DNA of 49,941 nt, taken from positions 1-49,941 of the forward strand of contig CAVFYJ010000008.1 in NCBI GenBank assembly GCA_963626545.1, in the 5' to 3' direction. Made by a program: the position numbers and the translations under genes. The DNA is from Anthropogastromicrobium sp963626545 (GTDB lineage: Bacteria > Bacillota > Clostridia > Lachnospirales > Lachnospiraceae). The notes beneath the pieces are model-generated. The model did not search any database. It worked only from the letters and a program-made list of their open reading frames with translations, and was not told the DNA's origin. Of this stretch, positions 34,815-42,978 are shown one piece after another. Position 1 is the first letter of the stretch, and every line of letters starts with the position of its first letter.

Positions 34815-36470
34815 TTATTCAGCCTTGAACTGTCTGTCGTATGCTGCCTGATAGATATCGATCATAGTCTGAAGTCCACAAGCATCCAGCTCTTCCAGAT
34901 AGGTATCCCAATCATCATCCAGGCTCTTCTCACCGGTGATAAATGCAACCTTGGAGCTGTTGATGTAGTTCTGAACCTCAACCTGGATGGTCTGAAGCTC
35001 GGTAGCCTCATCAGCTGTCATCTTCAGATCCGGTAATACGTCCAGATCACCATTCTCAGGATTCTGTGCGTATGGCTCCTGCTTTTCCTTTGTTGCGTCG
35101 TACAGAAGCTTCTCAAGACCTGCGGATGTACCAGTATCAACATCCGGATCGGTAGCTGCGCCCAGACGATAATCAGCCGGTGCGTAACGGATTACAAGAT
35201 CCTGCCAGTCGTGATTCTGTACCTCAGAAGAATACTGAGCTTCGTCAGAAATCTTATACATAGCTGGCTCGCCATTTAAGCCTACAGAACCATCGTTTGG
35301 CTCCCATACCCAGTCGGTACCCTCGTCAGCACCGAACTGTGCGGAGATATCACCCTTCTCGGAGAAGAAGTAGTCGATCCAACGAAGAACTGCTGCCGGG
35401 TTGGAGCAGTGATCGGTAATGGAAACGCTTCCGGTCTCCAGACCGCTGTACTTGAAGTATGGAGTGATACGTGTGCCATCCGGGCCTTCCAGCGGGGAGA
35501 TACACTGATACTGTCTGTAAACTTCGTTGTTGGACTCAGAATCGATACCATCGGAGATGGTTCCAAACGGAACGAACAGAACCGGAACATCTTCCTGGTT
35601 CATGATGGTACGAAGCTGCTCTGCGTTCTGAGTGAAGTTTCCATCGTAGATCGCGCCGATGTCATACAGGCTCTTGATGTAACGAAGACCTTCTCTCCAC
35701 TCCTCGGTGGTAGCTGCACTGATCATCTCTCCGTCTGGAGTCAGAGCGATCTTTCCGTACTCGCCGGAATCAAGTGTGAAGGAACCCATTAACCATGCAA
35801 CAAAATCAACGTACCAACCGCTGCTTGCGCCGCCGATTGCGATCTTGTCTGGGTAGGTCTCTACGAACTTCTTACATACATCGTAGAACTCCTGAGTGGT
35901 CTCTGGCATGTCTACGCCCATCTCCTCAAGATAATGGGTATTTACCCACATCTTACGGCCGTACTGGCAATGGTAGCACTCGTTTAAACCAGCTAACTGA
36001 TAGATGTGTCCATCGGTCTCTCTCATCTGATCTAAGTACTGGCCCATCTTCTCCATGTAGTTCGGCATGTTCTCTTCGATCAGTCCGTCAAGCGGAATCA
36101 GGATGCCTTCCTCAACGCCCCACTTTGCTGCGTCTGGTGCATAGTGCATGATAACGTCTGGGTAAGTGTTGGTGTTGAACTCCATGTTCAGCTTTTCCTG
36201 GCGGTCATCACGGGATGCTGCCTCGAAGGTGAACTTGATGTTGGTCAGATCTTCCATGTACTTTGTGAAGTCGTTTGTCTGGAAGTCTTCTACGTTTGGC
36301 ATACTGGTACGGAACATTGTGAACTCAAGTGTTTCCTCGCTGATCGGATAAGTACCTACCTCGGTAAGCTCGGATGCACCGCCGTCTTCTGCTGCCGCAA
36401 ATGCGGTTGCGGACGGGAATACCATTGCTGTTGCGCAGAGCATTGCTGCTGCCTTTGTGAACTTTCTCAT
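34815..36470 (-). CDS. Extracellular oligosaccharide-binding protein of fucoside operon
   Basis: About 551 residues. Signal peptide 'MRKFTKAAAMLCATAMVFPS...FAAA' with a type I cleavage site; its single Cys12 lies early in the hydrophobic core and does not fit a lipobox. The mature part is a large LipO/YtcQ-like binding protein ('TFEAASRDDRQEKLNMEFNT', 'YPDVIMHYAPDAAKWGVEEG'). The ATG at 36470 follows GGGAGGAG by 8 bases; the frame's earlier ATG has no ribosome site. Heads the operon of permeases, fucosidase and transglutaminase-like protein, so a fucosylated glycan is the likely ligand. Confidence 0.9.
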   Translation of the reverse strand: MRKFTKAAAMLCATAMVFPSATAFAAAEDGGASELTEVGTYPISEETLEFTMFRTSMPNVEDFQTNDFTKYMEDLTNIKFTFEAASRDDRQEKLNMEFNTNTYPDVIMHYAPDAAKWGVEEGILIPLDGLIEENMPNYMEKMGQYLDQMRETDGHIYQLAGLNECYHCQYGRKMWVNTHYLEEMGVDMPETTQEFYDVCKKFVETYPDKIAIGGASSGWYVDFVAWLMGSFTLDSGEYGKIALTPDGEMISAATTEEWREGLRYIKSLYDIGAIYDGNFTQNAEQLRTIMNQEDVPVLFVPFGTISDGIDSESNNEVYRQYQCISPLEGPDGTRITPYFKYSGLETGSVSITDHCSNPAAVLRWIDYFFSEKGDISAQFGADEGTDWVWEPNDGSVGLNGEPAMYKISDEAQYSSEVQNHDWQDLVIRYAPADYRLGAATDPDVDTGTSAGLEKLLYDATKEKQEPYAQNPENGDLDVLPDLKMTADEATELQTIQVEVQNYINSSKVAFITGEKSLDDDWDTYLEELDACGLQTMIDIYQAAYDRQFKAE

Positions 36471-36546
36471 GTAAATCTCCTCCCTTGGAATTTTTTCTGT
36501 CTCTTTTTGTGCGTTGTACAAAAGAAACAGTCCTTTTTGTTGGTTT

Positions 36547-36572
36547 TCCTAGATTTTTACTCGTTCTAGGAA
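36547..36572 (-). promoter_or_regulatory. Leader inverted repeat of fucoside operon
   Basis: TTCCTAGA (36547-36554)/TCTAGGAA (36565-36572), perfect 8-bp dyad beginning a few bases after the expected transcription start; operator or leader hairpin. Confidence 0.45.
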
Positions 36573-36585
36573 TAAAACTGACATC

Positions 36586-36618
36586 ATTATAACCAATTCA
36601 AGTTGGTTTTGCAACCAA
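36586..36618 (-). promoter_or_regulatory. Fucoside operon promoter with overlapping AACCAA/TTGGTT operator
   Basis: Minus strand TTGCAA (36609-36614), 17-base spacer, TATAAT (36586-36591). The spacer is a perfect dyad AACCAA-N6-TTGGTT (36591-36608), and a third half-site AACCAA lies at 36613-36618. A repressor bound here would cover the promoter. Confidence 0.6.
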
Positions 36619-36622
36619 TTTT

Positions 36623-36666
36623 TCACATTTTTATCACATTTTTATCACATTTTTATCACATTTGTG
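36623..36666. repeat. Four 11-bp phased repeats upstream of fucoside promoter
   Basis: TCACATTTTTA repeats with TCACAT at 36623, 36634, 36645 and 36656, exactly 11 bp apart, immediately upstream of the -35 element. The phased T/A tracts are expected to bend DNA. Confidence 0.8.
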
Positions 36667-36856
36667 TGTACTACCCGGTTCAATACGAGGGCGATTCGCC
36701 GATTGTTTTGTCGGCGTCACTTGTTCCCGCGGCACCTTCTACACACCTTTTCGTCTCAGTTACTGCGTAAGTCCGCTCCCACACGTTCCGCCTCGTAAAA
36801 GCAACTCGTCTCACCGCCCACCGGAAGAGTTGCCCCCGGTCATCTATTTTTTCCTA
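36664..36856 (+). ncRNA. Candidate structured RNA or leader, unknown family
   Basis: A GC-richer gene-free stretch with several perfect complementary pairs: GTGTGTA (36664-36670)/TACACAC (36740-36746), CGCCGA (36697-36702)/TCGGCG (36711-36716), TACGAGG (36684-36690)/CCTCGTA (36791-36797) and GCAACTC (36801-36807)/GAGTTGC (36827-36833). ACCGG in the last loop (36820-36824) can pair with CCGGT (36836-36840), the geometry of an H-type pseudoknot, followed by TTTTTT (36847-36852), which favours the plus strand. No known riboswitch or RNA family is recognised and no promoter is obvious. Confidence 0.35.
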
Positions 36857-37011
36857 ATAAAGTTTACGCTACATCCACTTTTAATTACTCATTCGGGGAT
36901 TTTCATGCCAATTTTCTAAAAAAATAACATGATATATTCCCTTTCCGTATACCAAGTGATATACTTAGATTAACTTTATTTCTGAAATTATTTAAAAGGA
37001 GAATAACGTCT

Positions 37012-37308
37012 ATGTTTCATATTGGAAAAAAGAAGCCGTCCCAGCCAGATCTGGTGCTGTCAGCGGAAAATATTGAACTGTACCGTGGCCCATTAAGTGA
37101 CATTCCATTAAGTGAGGAAACAATCCTCGCAACCTGTATGGAATTGTATAAAGACCCACAGCCGTGCTACATACACCGCGGTGCTGCACGCCAGTATCTT
37201 ACAAGAAAAATTGCCGAGATGATCAACAACGGAGAGCCAGATTTTGCAGTATTGGAAGAGTATACGGGAATTGAGCCGATTGATCATGCAGGATTTACCA
37301 CGCCGTAG
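37012..37308 (+). CDS. Small hypothetical protein
   Basis: 98 residues, soluble, no membrane segment or signal peptide; I do not recognise the family. Composition and codon use look genuine: AAAGGAG lies 11 bases before the ATG, and the upstream TATACT (-10) is embedded in the dyad GTATAcCAAGTGaTATAC. The protein has a basic start (MFHIGKKKPSQPD), a helical middle and an acidic end. It stands alone, convergent with the DsbD-like gene. Confidence 0.65.
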   Translation: MFHIGKKKPSQPDLVLSAENIELYRGPLSDIPLSEETILATCMELYKDPQPCYIHRGAARQYLTRKIAEMINNGEPDFAVLEEYTGIEPIDHAGFTTP

Positions 37309-37328
37309 GGAACCCCAAAAGCCTTGTT

Positions 37329-37371
37329 AGGTGACCTGTAAAATATACTGTTACACACTTACAGGTCATCT
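37329..37371. other. Long hairpin between convergent genes
   Basis: AGGTGACCTGTAA (37329-37341)/TTACAGGTCATCT (37359-37371), 13 bp with one G-U pair and a 17-base loop. No T-run on either side, so a non-classical terminator or transcript-end stabiliser for both neighbours. Confidence 0.6.
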
Positions 37372-37414
37372 GACGTGGAAATCCGTCGCTGACAGAATTT
37401 ACTTCCATTATACC

Positions 37415-39088
37415 TTATTGCAACAGCATCAGCACTGCAAATAGTAGGAACACTACTGCTGTTGCTAATTTTATTGCCGGAAGCCACTCAAGCGTTTTAT
37501 TCGACATACGAATCACGTTCTTTGTCTTTTCAAGCACAAGCACGATCAAAAGACTCGGCACACACATTGCCGCTACATAAATCAAAAATGCAAATACAGT
37601 CTGAAGCTGCCTCTCCTGCTGCATCTTCATCATATACAAAATTGCTGCCAGATACACCTGACCAGTGCAGAAAAATTCTCCTGCCGAAATCACAATGCCA
37701 AGCACAACTACCGCTGGAATCATCCAATGTGCACTTGTCTTTGACGCCTGTTCGATACGCTCATGATTCCATTTACGCAGCGCTGCTGGCAACTGCATAC
37801 GGATCTTTCCGTACTGTTTTCGTTTCACGTTAATAAAATCAATCAGATACAAAATGGCAAGAATCAGAAATACAATTGCAAAAATCCAAGTCAATACCTG
37901 ACTGATGTTTAACAGAATATCCTGTCCAATCGCCATAAAGAGCTGATACAATCCCATTCCCATTGCGCAGTACGCAGCAAATTTTCCTGCCAGATACGCA
38001 CATCCAACCTTAAGAACCGAACGGCCAGACATCGCCATTGCTGCAAGTAGCATCAAAAGCATAGACGCTCCACACGGATTCACACCATTGATAAAGCCTG
38101 TCACTGCAAGACCTATGTAAGTCTGAGTGGATGCTGTCTCTTTCTCCTGCTGCGCATCTTCTTTGGATAACACATCATTGACATCAAATCCTGTCAATTT
38201 TCCATCTTTCCACGTTTGTTCCAGATTATCTGTTACGGCCTTTGCACCGCTCAAATAACCGTCATTAAAGAAAATGATTGGAACCTGCTGTTCATCTGAT
38301 GGCACATTATAAAGAGAAAACAGCTTTTGTACCAGTACGACTCCGTCTCCCTCTGCAATGTTAAATTCATGTATTACAAGAGGATTTTCAGCCGTTTGCT
38401 CATCGGTCAGCTTTTTTAAAAGTGTTTTCACCTCATTGCAATCCGTACAAGAAACTGTAGAAAAATATAGAAGAACAGAATCGGTACTCTTATCTCCAGA
38501 AACAGCTTCACGAAGCTGCTCTTTCCAATCGTTCTGGGATAACGGTGTCTCAGTTTGATTTTCAGTTTCTGTCGAAGTCACAGTACCTGTTTCAATTTGC
38601 TCATTCGATTCAGATATCGCTTCAGTAGAAACGGATTGCTCTGCCTGTGCAGCCTGCTTCAATGTGTCCACAAGCTTCTCTCTTATCTCATCCAATCCGC
38701 TAAGACAAACCATAGCCACAGAATCTTCTGAAACTGTAATCAAAGCTGGCAGACTCACCTCTGCTTCTTTTAAACCCAGTTCCTGCAATCTCTTTTCAAA
38801 TCGCAGTTTATCTTCCGCACGAAACGTATTATAAACTGCGATTTCATATGGATACTCTTCTTTCAGCGGCGTAATCGTCTCTGACACAACTGCAAAGAAA
38901 TCGTCTTCTGGGTGGCAGGAGGCACAGACGTTGTACTGATAGTACTCCATCTGCACCGTTAAATTGCTATTTTGTTCCTCGTTCTGTGATGCTATACATA
39001 TGTTAGCTCGATAAAAGCCACTCATAATAAGTATAGTACATAGAAATACAATCCATTTTGCCATTTTCTGAAACGATCTGTTTTCCAT
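37415..39088 (-). CDS. DsbD/CcdA-like thiol transporter with two thioredoxin-like domains
   Basis: 557-residue membrane protein. After an N-terminal signal/anchor come two extracytoplasmic thioredoxin-like domains: the first with C55-x-x-C58 ('CASC') and cis-Pro in 'SLPALI', the second with C214-x-x-C217 ('CTDC') and cis-Pro in 'QQVPIIFF', joined by a Ser/Thr/Glu-rich linker. The last ~235 residues form a CcdA/DsbD-type membrane core with the conserved cysteines in 'GVNPCGASM' (C339) and 'GEFFCTGQVY' (C474). It should carry electrons from the cytoplasm to exported thiols. Own promoter at 39117-39145; sits downstream of fucI without obvious functional link. Confidence 0.82.
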   Translation of the reverse strand: MENRSFQKMAKWIVFLCTILIMSGFYRANICIASQNEEQNSNLTVQMEYYQYNVCASCHPEDDFFAVVSETITPLKEEYPYEIAVYNTFRAEDKLRFEKRLQELGLKEAEVSLPALITVSEDSVAMVCLSGLDEIREKLVDTLKQAAQAEQSVSTEAISESNEQIETGTVTSTETENQTETPLSQNDWKEQLREAVSGDKSTDSVLLYFSTVSCTDCNEVKTLLKKLTDEQTAENPLVIHEFNIAEGDGVVLVQKLFSLYNVPSDEQQVPIIFFNDGYLSGAKAVTDNLEQTWKDGKLTGFDVNDVLSKEDAQQEKETASTQTYIGLAVTGFINGVNPCGASMLLMLLAAMAMSGRSVLKVGCAYLAGKFAAYCAMGMGLYQLFMAIGQDILLNISQVLTWIFAIVFLILAILYLIDFINVKRKQYGKIRMQLPAALRKWNHERIEQASKTSAHWMIPAVVVLGIVISAGEFFCTGQVYLAAILYMMKMQQERQLQTVFAFLIYVAAMCVPSLLIVLVLEKTKNVIRMSNKTLEWLPAIKLATAVVFLLFAVLMLLQ

Positions 39089-39116
39089 TGTGAATAAAGC
39101 TCCTTATTTTTTATTC

Positions 39117-39145
39117 ATCATACCATTTTCAGATAGTAATGACAA
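39117..39145 (-). promoter_or_regulatory. Promoter of DsbD/CcdA-like gene
   Basis: Minus strand TTGTCA (39140-39145), 17-base spacer, TATGAT (39117-39122). Confidence 0.7.
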
Positions 39146-39178
39146 TAGATAGCCCCCAGTAACCACTATCTTACGATT

Positions 39179-40972
39179 TTAATACAGCGGTCCGTAGTTC
39201 TTGCATGCCGCATAATCAGCCGCCTGCGTATCCTGCGTTCCAAAGCTTGCCCACGCATGTGGACGGAACACCTTCTCCTTATCCACATTGTGCATGGTAA
39301 CCGGAATACGAAGCATACTTGCCAGAGTAATCAAATCGGCACCCACATGGCCGTATACGGTAACGCCGTGGTTTGCACCCCAGTTTGCCATAACACTGTA
39401 AACATCGGTAAATGCGCCTTCTCCTGTCAGTCTCGGGCAGAACCAGGTTGTCGGCCAGGTCGGATCGGTACGCTTGTCGATCGGGTTGTGAATCTCATCC
39501 GGAAGGTCTGCTGTCCAGCCCTCTGCAATCTGAAGCACTGGTCCAATTCCATCAATGATATTGAAACGAAGCATTGTTACCGGCATCTCGGCATGGCAGC
39601 GGAAATGGCTTGAATAGCCGCCGCCGCGGAAATATTCATAGTCCGCTCTGCACCAGTCAGTAGCCTCGAGGCAGTTCTTAATATCCTCTTCCTTCATCTC
39701 CCAGAACGGCTTCATCACATGATTTCCATTCTCATCCACGCATGCACCAGAGCCATCAAGTGCAGTCGCGCCAGAGTTGATCAGATGAATAAATCCATTT
39801 GCTGCGACACCATCCGGCTTATGTCCAGTTACACGTTCACAAGCCTCCGGGCTCCAGTAGGTACGAACATCATGGAAGCACGGTGCAGAACCAGAAATCA
39901 GATTTCCAAGAAGCATTGCGATTCCGTTGCAGGTATCGTTCTCAGTTGCAAACGGAGTTGGTGCCTTCGGGCCGTTCCAGTCAAAGGTGGAAGCTAAAAT
40001 TGCCTCAGTAAAGTCTGCATTCGGCAGCCAGTCGGTCCACTGTCTCTGTCCCTGGAAGCCGCCCACTACTGCATTGCGTCCAAGTGCTTCCTCATGCCAG
40101 CCAAGCTCGTCCAGACGCGGATTTCCATAAAGAATATCACGCATGATCAGTGTCATCTTTACGATAAACTCCCAATCCTTATCAGGAGCAACTACCTTCG
40201 ACTTTGTGATCACCTCAGGGAAATTCTTTCCTGCATTTTTGTCGAATCCTTCCTTGCAGTTTGCCTTTACCCATGCGAGTGCCTTCTCGTACTCCTCATG
40301 ATCGTAGATTCCAATTGTCATTCGACGAAGAATCTCAACCTCATCGACCCACTCTGCGCGGATGCCAAAATACTTCTGAAGCACATTTGCATCACAGAAG
40401 CTTCCTGCGATTCCCATGGTTACTGCACCGATGTTGACATAAGCCTTATTGCGCATCCAGCCTGCTGCGACTGCACCGCGCGCAAAGCGAAGAATCTTCT
40501 CTGCTACGTCAGCTGGAATCGAAGTGTCATTTGCTTCCTGCACATCATGTCCATAAATGGAGAATGCCGGAAGTCCACGCTGTGCATGAGCGGCTAAAAC
40601 AGCTGCCAGATAAACAGCGCCCGGGCGCTCGGTTCCATTAAAGCCCCATACTGCCTTGATCGTGGTCGGATCCATATCAAAGGTCTCGGTTCCATAGCAC
40701 CAGCACGGTGTTACAGACAGGGTTGCTGTTACATTCTGTGTGGAAAACTGCTCTGCTACGCGCGCTGCCTCTGCACCGCCTCCGATGGTAGTGCATCCAA
40801 TTACACACTGTACCGGAGTGCCATCCGGATATTTTAAATTCTCAGAGATCAGCTTTGCTGCATTCTCTGCCATTGTCATGGTCTGAACTTCAAGACTTTC
40901 ACGAACACCGCCCCAACGTCCATCAATAACTGGGCGGATTCCAATCTTTGGATATAACATAGGTATCCTCAC
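39179..40972 (-). CDS. fucI: L-fucose isomerase
   Basis: 597 residues, the usual length for FucI, a Mn-dependent cytoplasmic enzyme converting L-fucose to L-fuculose (also D-arabinose to D-ribulose). The N-terminus 'LYPKIGIRPVIDGRWGGVRESLE' and 'FSIYGHDVQEANDTSIP', 'KAVWGFNGTERPGAVYLAA' and 'WTDWLPNADFTEAILASTFDWNG' are strongly family-typical. It follows fucA by 69 bases in one operon controlled from 41800-42048. With the GH29 fucosidase and importer, it forms the entry to fucose catabolism. Confidence 0.96.
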   Translation of the reverse strand: MRIPMLYPKIGIRPVIDGRWGGVRESLEVQTMTMAENAAKLISENLKYPDGTPVQCVIGCTTIGGGAEAARVAEQFSTQNVTATLSVTPCWCYGTETFDMDPTTIKAVWGFNGTERPGAVYLAAVLAAHAQRGLPAFSIYGHDVQEANDTSIPADVAEKILRFARGAVAAGWMRNKAYVNIGAVTMGIAGSFCDANVLQKYFGIRAEWVDEVEILRRMTIGIYDHEEYEKALAWVKANCKEGFDKNAGKNFPEVITKSKVVAPDKDWEFIVKMTLIMRDILYGNPRLDELGWHEEALGRNAVVGGFQGQRQWTDWLPNADFTEAILASTFDWNGPKAPTPFATENDTCNGIAMLLGNLISGSAPCFHDVRTYWSPEACERVTGHKPDGVAANGFIHLINSGATALDGSGACVDENGNHVMKPFWEMKEEDIKNCLEATDWCRADYEYFRGGGYSSHFRCHAEMPVTMLRFNIIDGIGPVLQIAEGWTADLPDEIHNPIDKRTDPTWPTTWFCPRLTGEGAFTDVYSVMANWGANHGVTVYGHVGADLITLASMLRIPVTMHNVDKEKVFRPHAWASFGTQDTQAADYAACKNYGPLY

Positions 40973-41041
40973 TTTCTATTTATATCGATTCTATCGTTTT
41001 CATTATATGCATTCTTTCTTTATCGTCAGATGTATCTGTCT

Positions 41042-41749
41042 TTATTTATCAGTCGGCTCGCCTTCCTCTGGGCGCTCAAACTTCTTATAACCTGGATGCT
41101 TTCCTGTGATATGATAATAGGAACGCAAATTTATCAGCTTGTCAATATTCTCGCGGTCAATATCGTAACTGCCGCCAAGTAAAATTGCATTGAGTGTAAT
41201 CTTTGCCCACAGCTCAAGACTCTCCATACGATAGTAAGCGGTAATGACGTCACTTCCAACGGTCAGTGCACCATGATTTTGCAAAAGCATAACATCATGC
41301 TCGTTTAAGTATGGCTCGATTGCATCCGGCACCTCAGTTGTGCTCGGTGTGCCATATGGAGTCAACGGAACGGCTCCGATTGCCGCTACGTCCTCAATCA
41401 TGTTGTACATATCCATCGGTCTGTGTGCTACGGCAAAGCCGGTTGCTGTCGGCGGATGCGCATGAACAACGGCTCTTACGTCGTCACGCTTCTCGTAGCA
41501 TCTCATATGCATCTTAATCTCACTTGACGGGCGCAGTCCCGGTGCTCCCTCTAAAATATTTCCTGCCGCATCAATACGAAGAAGCTTCTCTGGTGTGATA
41601 AAGCTCTTGCTCATGCCGGTCGGTGTTGCAAGAAAAGTTCCATCGTCCAAGCGCACACTCACATTTCCATCGTTTGCTGCCACCCAGCCTAACTGCCACA
41701 TCTTATGGCAGACATCGCAAATCTGATCTTTTATCTCATCAATCTGCAT
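41042..41749 (-). CDS. fucA: L-fuculose-phosphate aldolase (class II aldolase)
   Basis: 235-residue zinc aldolase that splits L-fuculose-1-phosphate into dihydroxyacetone phosphate and L-lactaldehyde. Zinc-site motif 'VVHAHPPTATGFAVA' and the later 'LQNHGALTVG' are present, with 'GNVSVRLDDGTFLATPTGMSK' near the start. The N-terminal half matches FucA/AraD family; placement next to fucI settles the substrate as fuculose-phosphate (inference). Strong AGGAGGG ribosome site. First gene of the fucA-fucI operon, divergent from the AraC regulator. No fuculokinase gene is present. Confidence 0.9.
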   Translation of the reverse strand: MQIDEIKDQICDVCHKMWQLGWVAANDGNVSVRLDDGTFLATPTGMSKSFITPEKLLRIDAAGNILEGAPGLRPSSEIKMHMRCYEKRDDVRAVVHAHPPTATGFAVAHRPMDMYNMIEDVAAIGAVPLTPYGTPSTTEVPDAIEPYLNEHDVMLLQNHGALTVGSDVITAYYRMESLELWAKITLNAILLGGSYDIDRENIDKLINLRSYYHITGKHPGYKKFERPEEGEPTDK

Positions 41750-41808
41750 TTTTATCCCTCCTGTTCAAGTCATTTAACTTATGTCTCTAATTTTTGATCT
41801 CTGATCTG

Positions 41809-41814
41809 ATTATA
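41809..41814 (-). promoter_or_regulatory. -10 element of fucA-fucI operon
   Basis: Minus strand TATAAT with no acceptable -35 hexamer at 16-18 bases, as expected for a promoter that needs an activator such as the divergent AraC protein. Confidence 0.5.
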
Positions 41815-41866
41815 CTGTTGATTTGCCTTTGTGTCGCTGTCGATCATGATTATCTATTGGACGATA

Positions 41867-41895
41867 TTGATATTTTGTTATTTTTGCTGTATAAT
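41867..41895 (+). promoter_or_regulatory. Promoter of AraC-family gene
   Basis: TTGATA (41867-41872), 17-base spacer, TATAAT (41890-41895). Confidence 0.75.
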
Positions 41896-42048
41896 CTTTT
41901 CTGATGTGCGAGTAAAATCCAGCAGTTTGTTGTGTTGAACCATCTTTTTTGTTTCTATTTTTGAAATCTCATCAAAAAACTGCTCGTTATTTGTTTCTTT
42001 TTCGATTGATTGAATGATTGCCTGACCTGGCAAATAGAAAGGAATTCT

Positions 42049-42921
42049 ATGAAATATTTGGCCTCACACGAGGATACCGCGCGCGGTACCTCTGATTTTC
42101 CAATTGAATTGTATTATGTTGATATGAATCATCCACGATATGAAATGCCATTCCACTGGCATATGGAGTGTGAACTGATGCGCGTGCTGCACGGCAGCTT
42201 TTCACTGACGGTTGATGGTCTTACACGAATCTTAACGCAGGGTGACACCGCTGTGATCTCCTCTGGTGCGGTCCATGGTGGCTTTCCCTCAGACTGTATT
42301 TATGAATGTCTGGTGTTCGAGCCGGGCCGTCTTGCCCAGAACGCCAGCGCACTATTTCACAATCGCTACCGTGACTTTTTTGATTCGGATACGCTGATTC
42401 ATCCGTTTCACGAAAATGGCAGCACCTGCTCGGTACTGATTCACCAGCTTTTCGAGACGATGCAGCAAAAAGGTGCAGGCTATGAACTTTCAACAATCGG
42501 CCTAATCTGGCAATTATTTGGCCAATTGCTGCAGGAACATGCCTACACCGTCACTGATCCATCTATCCGGCGCAACGCCAAAAGCACCGAACAGATCAAA
42601 TCCGTCTTAAATTATATCCGAAAAAACTTTACCTCGCCGCTTACGCTTTCCGAGTTGGCTGCGGTATTAAACATGTCACCGGAGCATTTTTGCCGTCTGT
42701 TTCGCTCAATCATTGGCAAATCCCCTGTCGACTATGTGAATTATTACCGCATTGAATGCGCGTGCGAGTTTTTATGCACCTCCTGCAAAAGCATAACGGA
42801 GATCGCGTACTCCTGTGGCTTCAATGATTTGAGCTATTTTAATCGAATGTTTAAAAAGTACAAGAAAATCACACCCGGCTGCTACCGAAAAACCTTCTTG
42901 GCAGAAAATAAGAATGGTTAA
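42049..42921 (+). CDS. AraC-family regulator, probable activator of fucose genes
   Basis: 290 residues: N-terminal cupin sensor ('MPFHWHMECELMRVLHGSFSLTVDG', 'GDTAVISSGAVHGGFPSD') and C-terminal two-part AraC helix-turn-helix ('LSELAAVLNMSPEHFCRLFRS' and 'SITEIAYSCGFNDLSYFNRMFKKYKKITPG'). Divergent from fucA-fucI, whose promoter lacks a good -35, so fucose-responsive activation is the likely role (inference). The ATG at 42049 follows GAAAGGA by 5 bases; an upstream ATG adds 13 residues without a ribosome site. Confidence 0.9.
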   Translation: MKYLASHEDTARGTSDFPIELYYVDMNHPRYEMPFHWHMECELMRVLHGSFSLTVDGLTRILTQGDTAVISSGAVHGGFPSDCIYECLVFEPGRLAQNASALFHNRYRDFFDSDTLIHPFHENGSTCSVLIHQLFETMQQKGAGYELSTIGLIWQLFGQLLQEHAYTVTDPSIRRNAKSTEQIKSVLNYIRKNFTSPLTLSELAAVLNMSPEHFCRLFRSIIGKSPVDYVNYYRIECACEFLCTSCKSITEIAYSCGFNDLSYFNRMFKKYKKITPGCYRKTFLAENKNG

Positions 42922-42944
42922 TTGCAATTGCAGGTCTTAACATA

Positions 42945-42977
42945 CAAACTGAACTGCTCTACAAGCTATACAGTTTG
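42945..42977. other. Inverted repeat between convergent genes
   Basis: CAAACTG (42945-42951)/CAGTTTG (42971-42977) with a 19-base loop, between the AraC stop and the serpin stop; a possible weak bidirectional transcript end. Confidence 0.35.
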
Positions 42978-42978
42978 A

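Noticed and set aside
36623..36666. Regular repeats considered as a short CRISPR array or CRP sites
   Set aside because: The 11-bp period leaves no spacers, so it is not CRISPR. TGTGA half-sites recall CRP, but they are direct, not inverted, and cAMP-CRP control is not expected in this lineage.
36720..36750. T-box-like GGTGCCGCGGG on the minus strand
   Set aside because: It lacks the conserved T-box bulge sequence and the upstream specifier stem, and no tRNA-linked gene follows.
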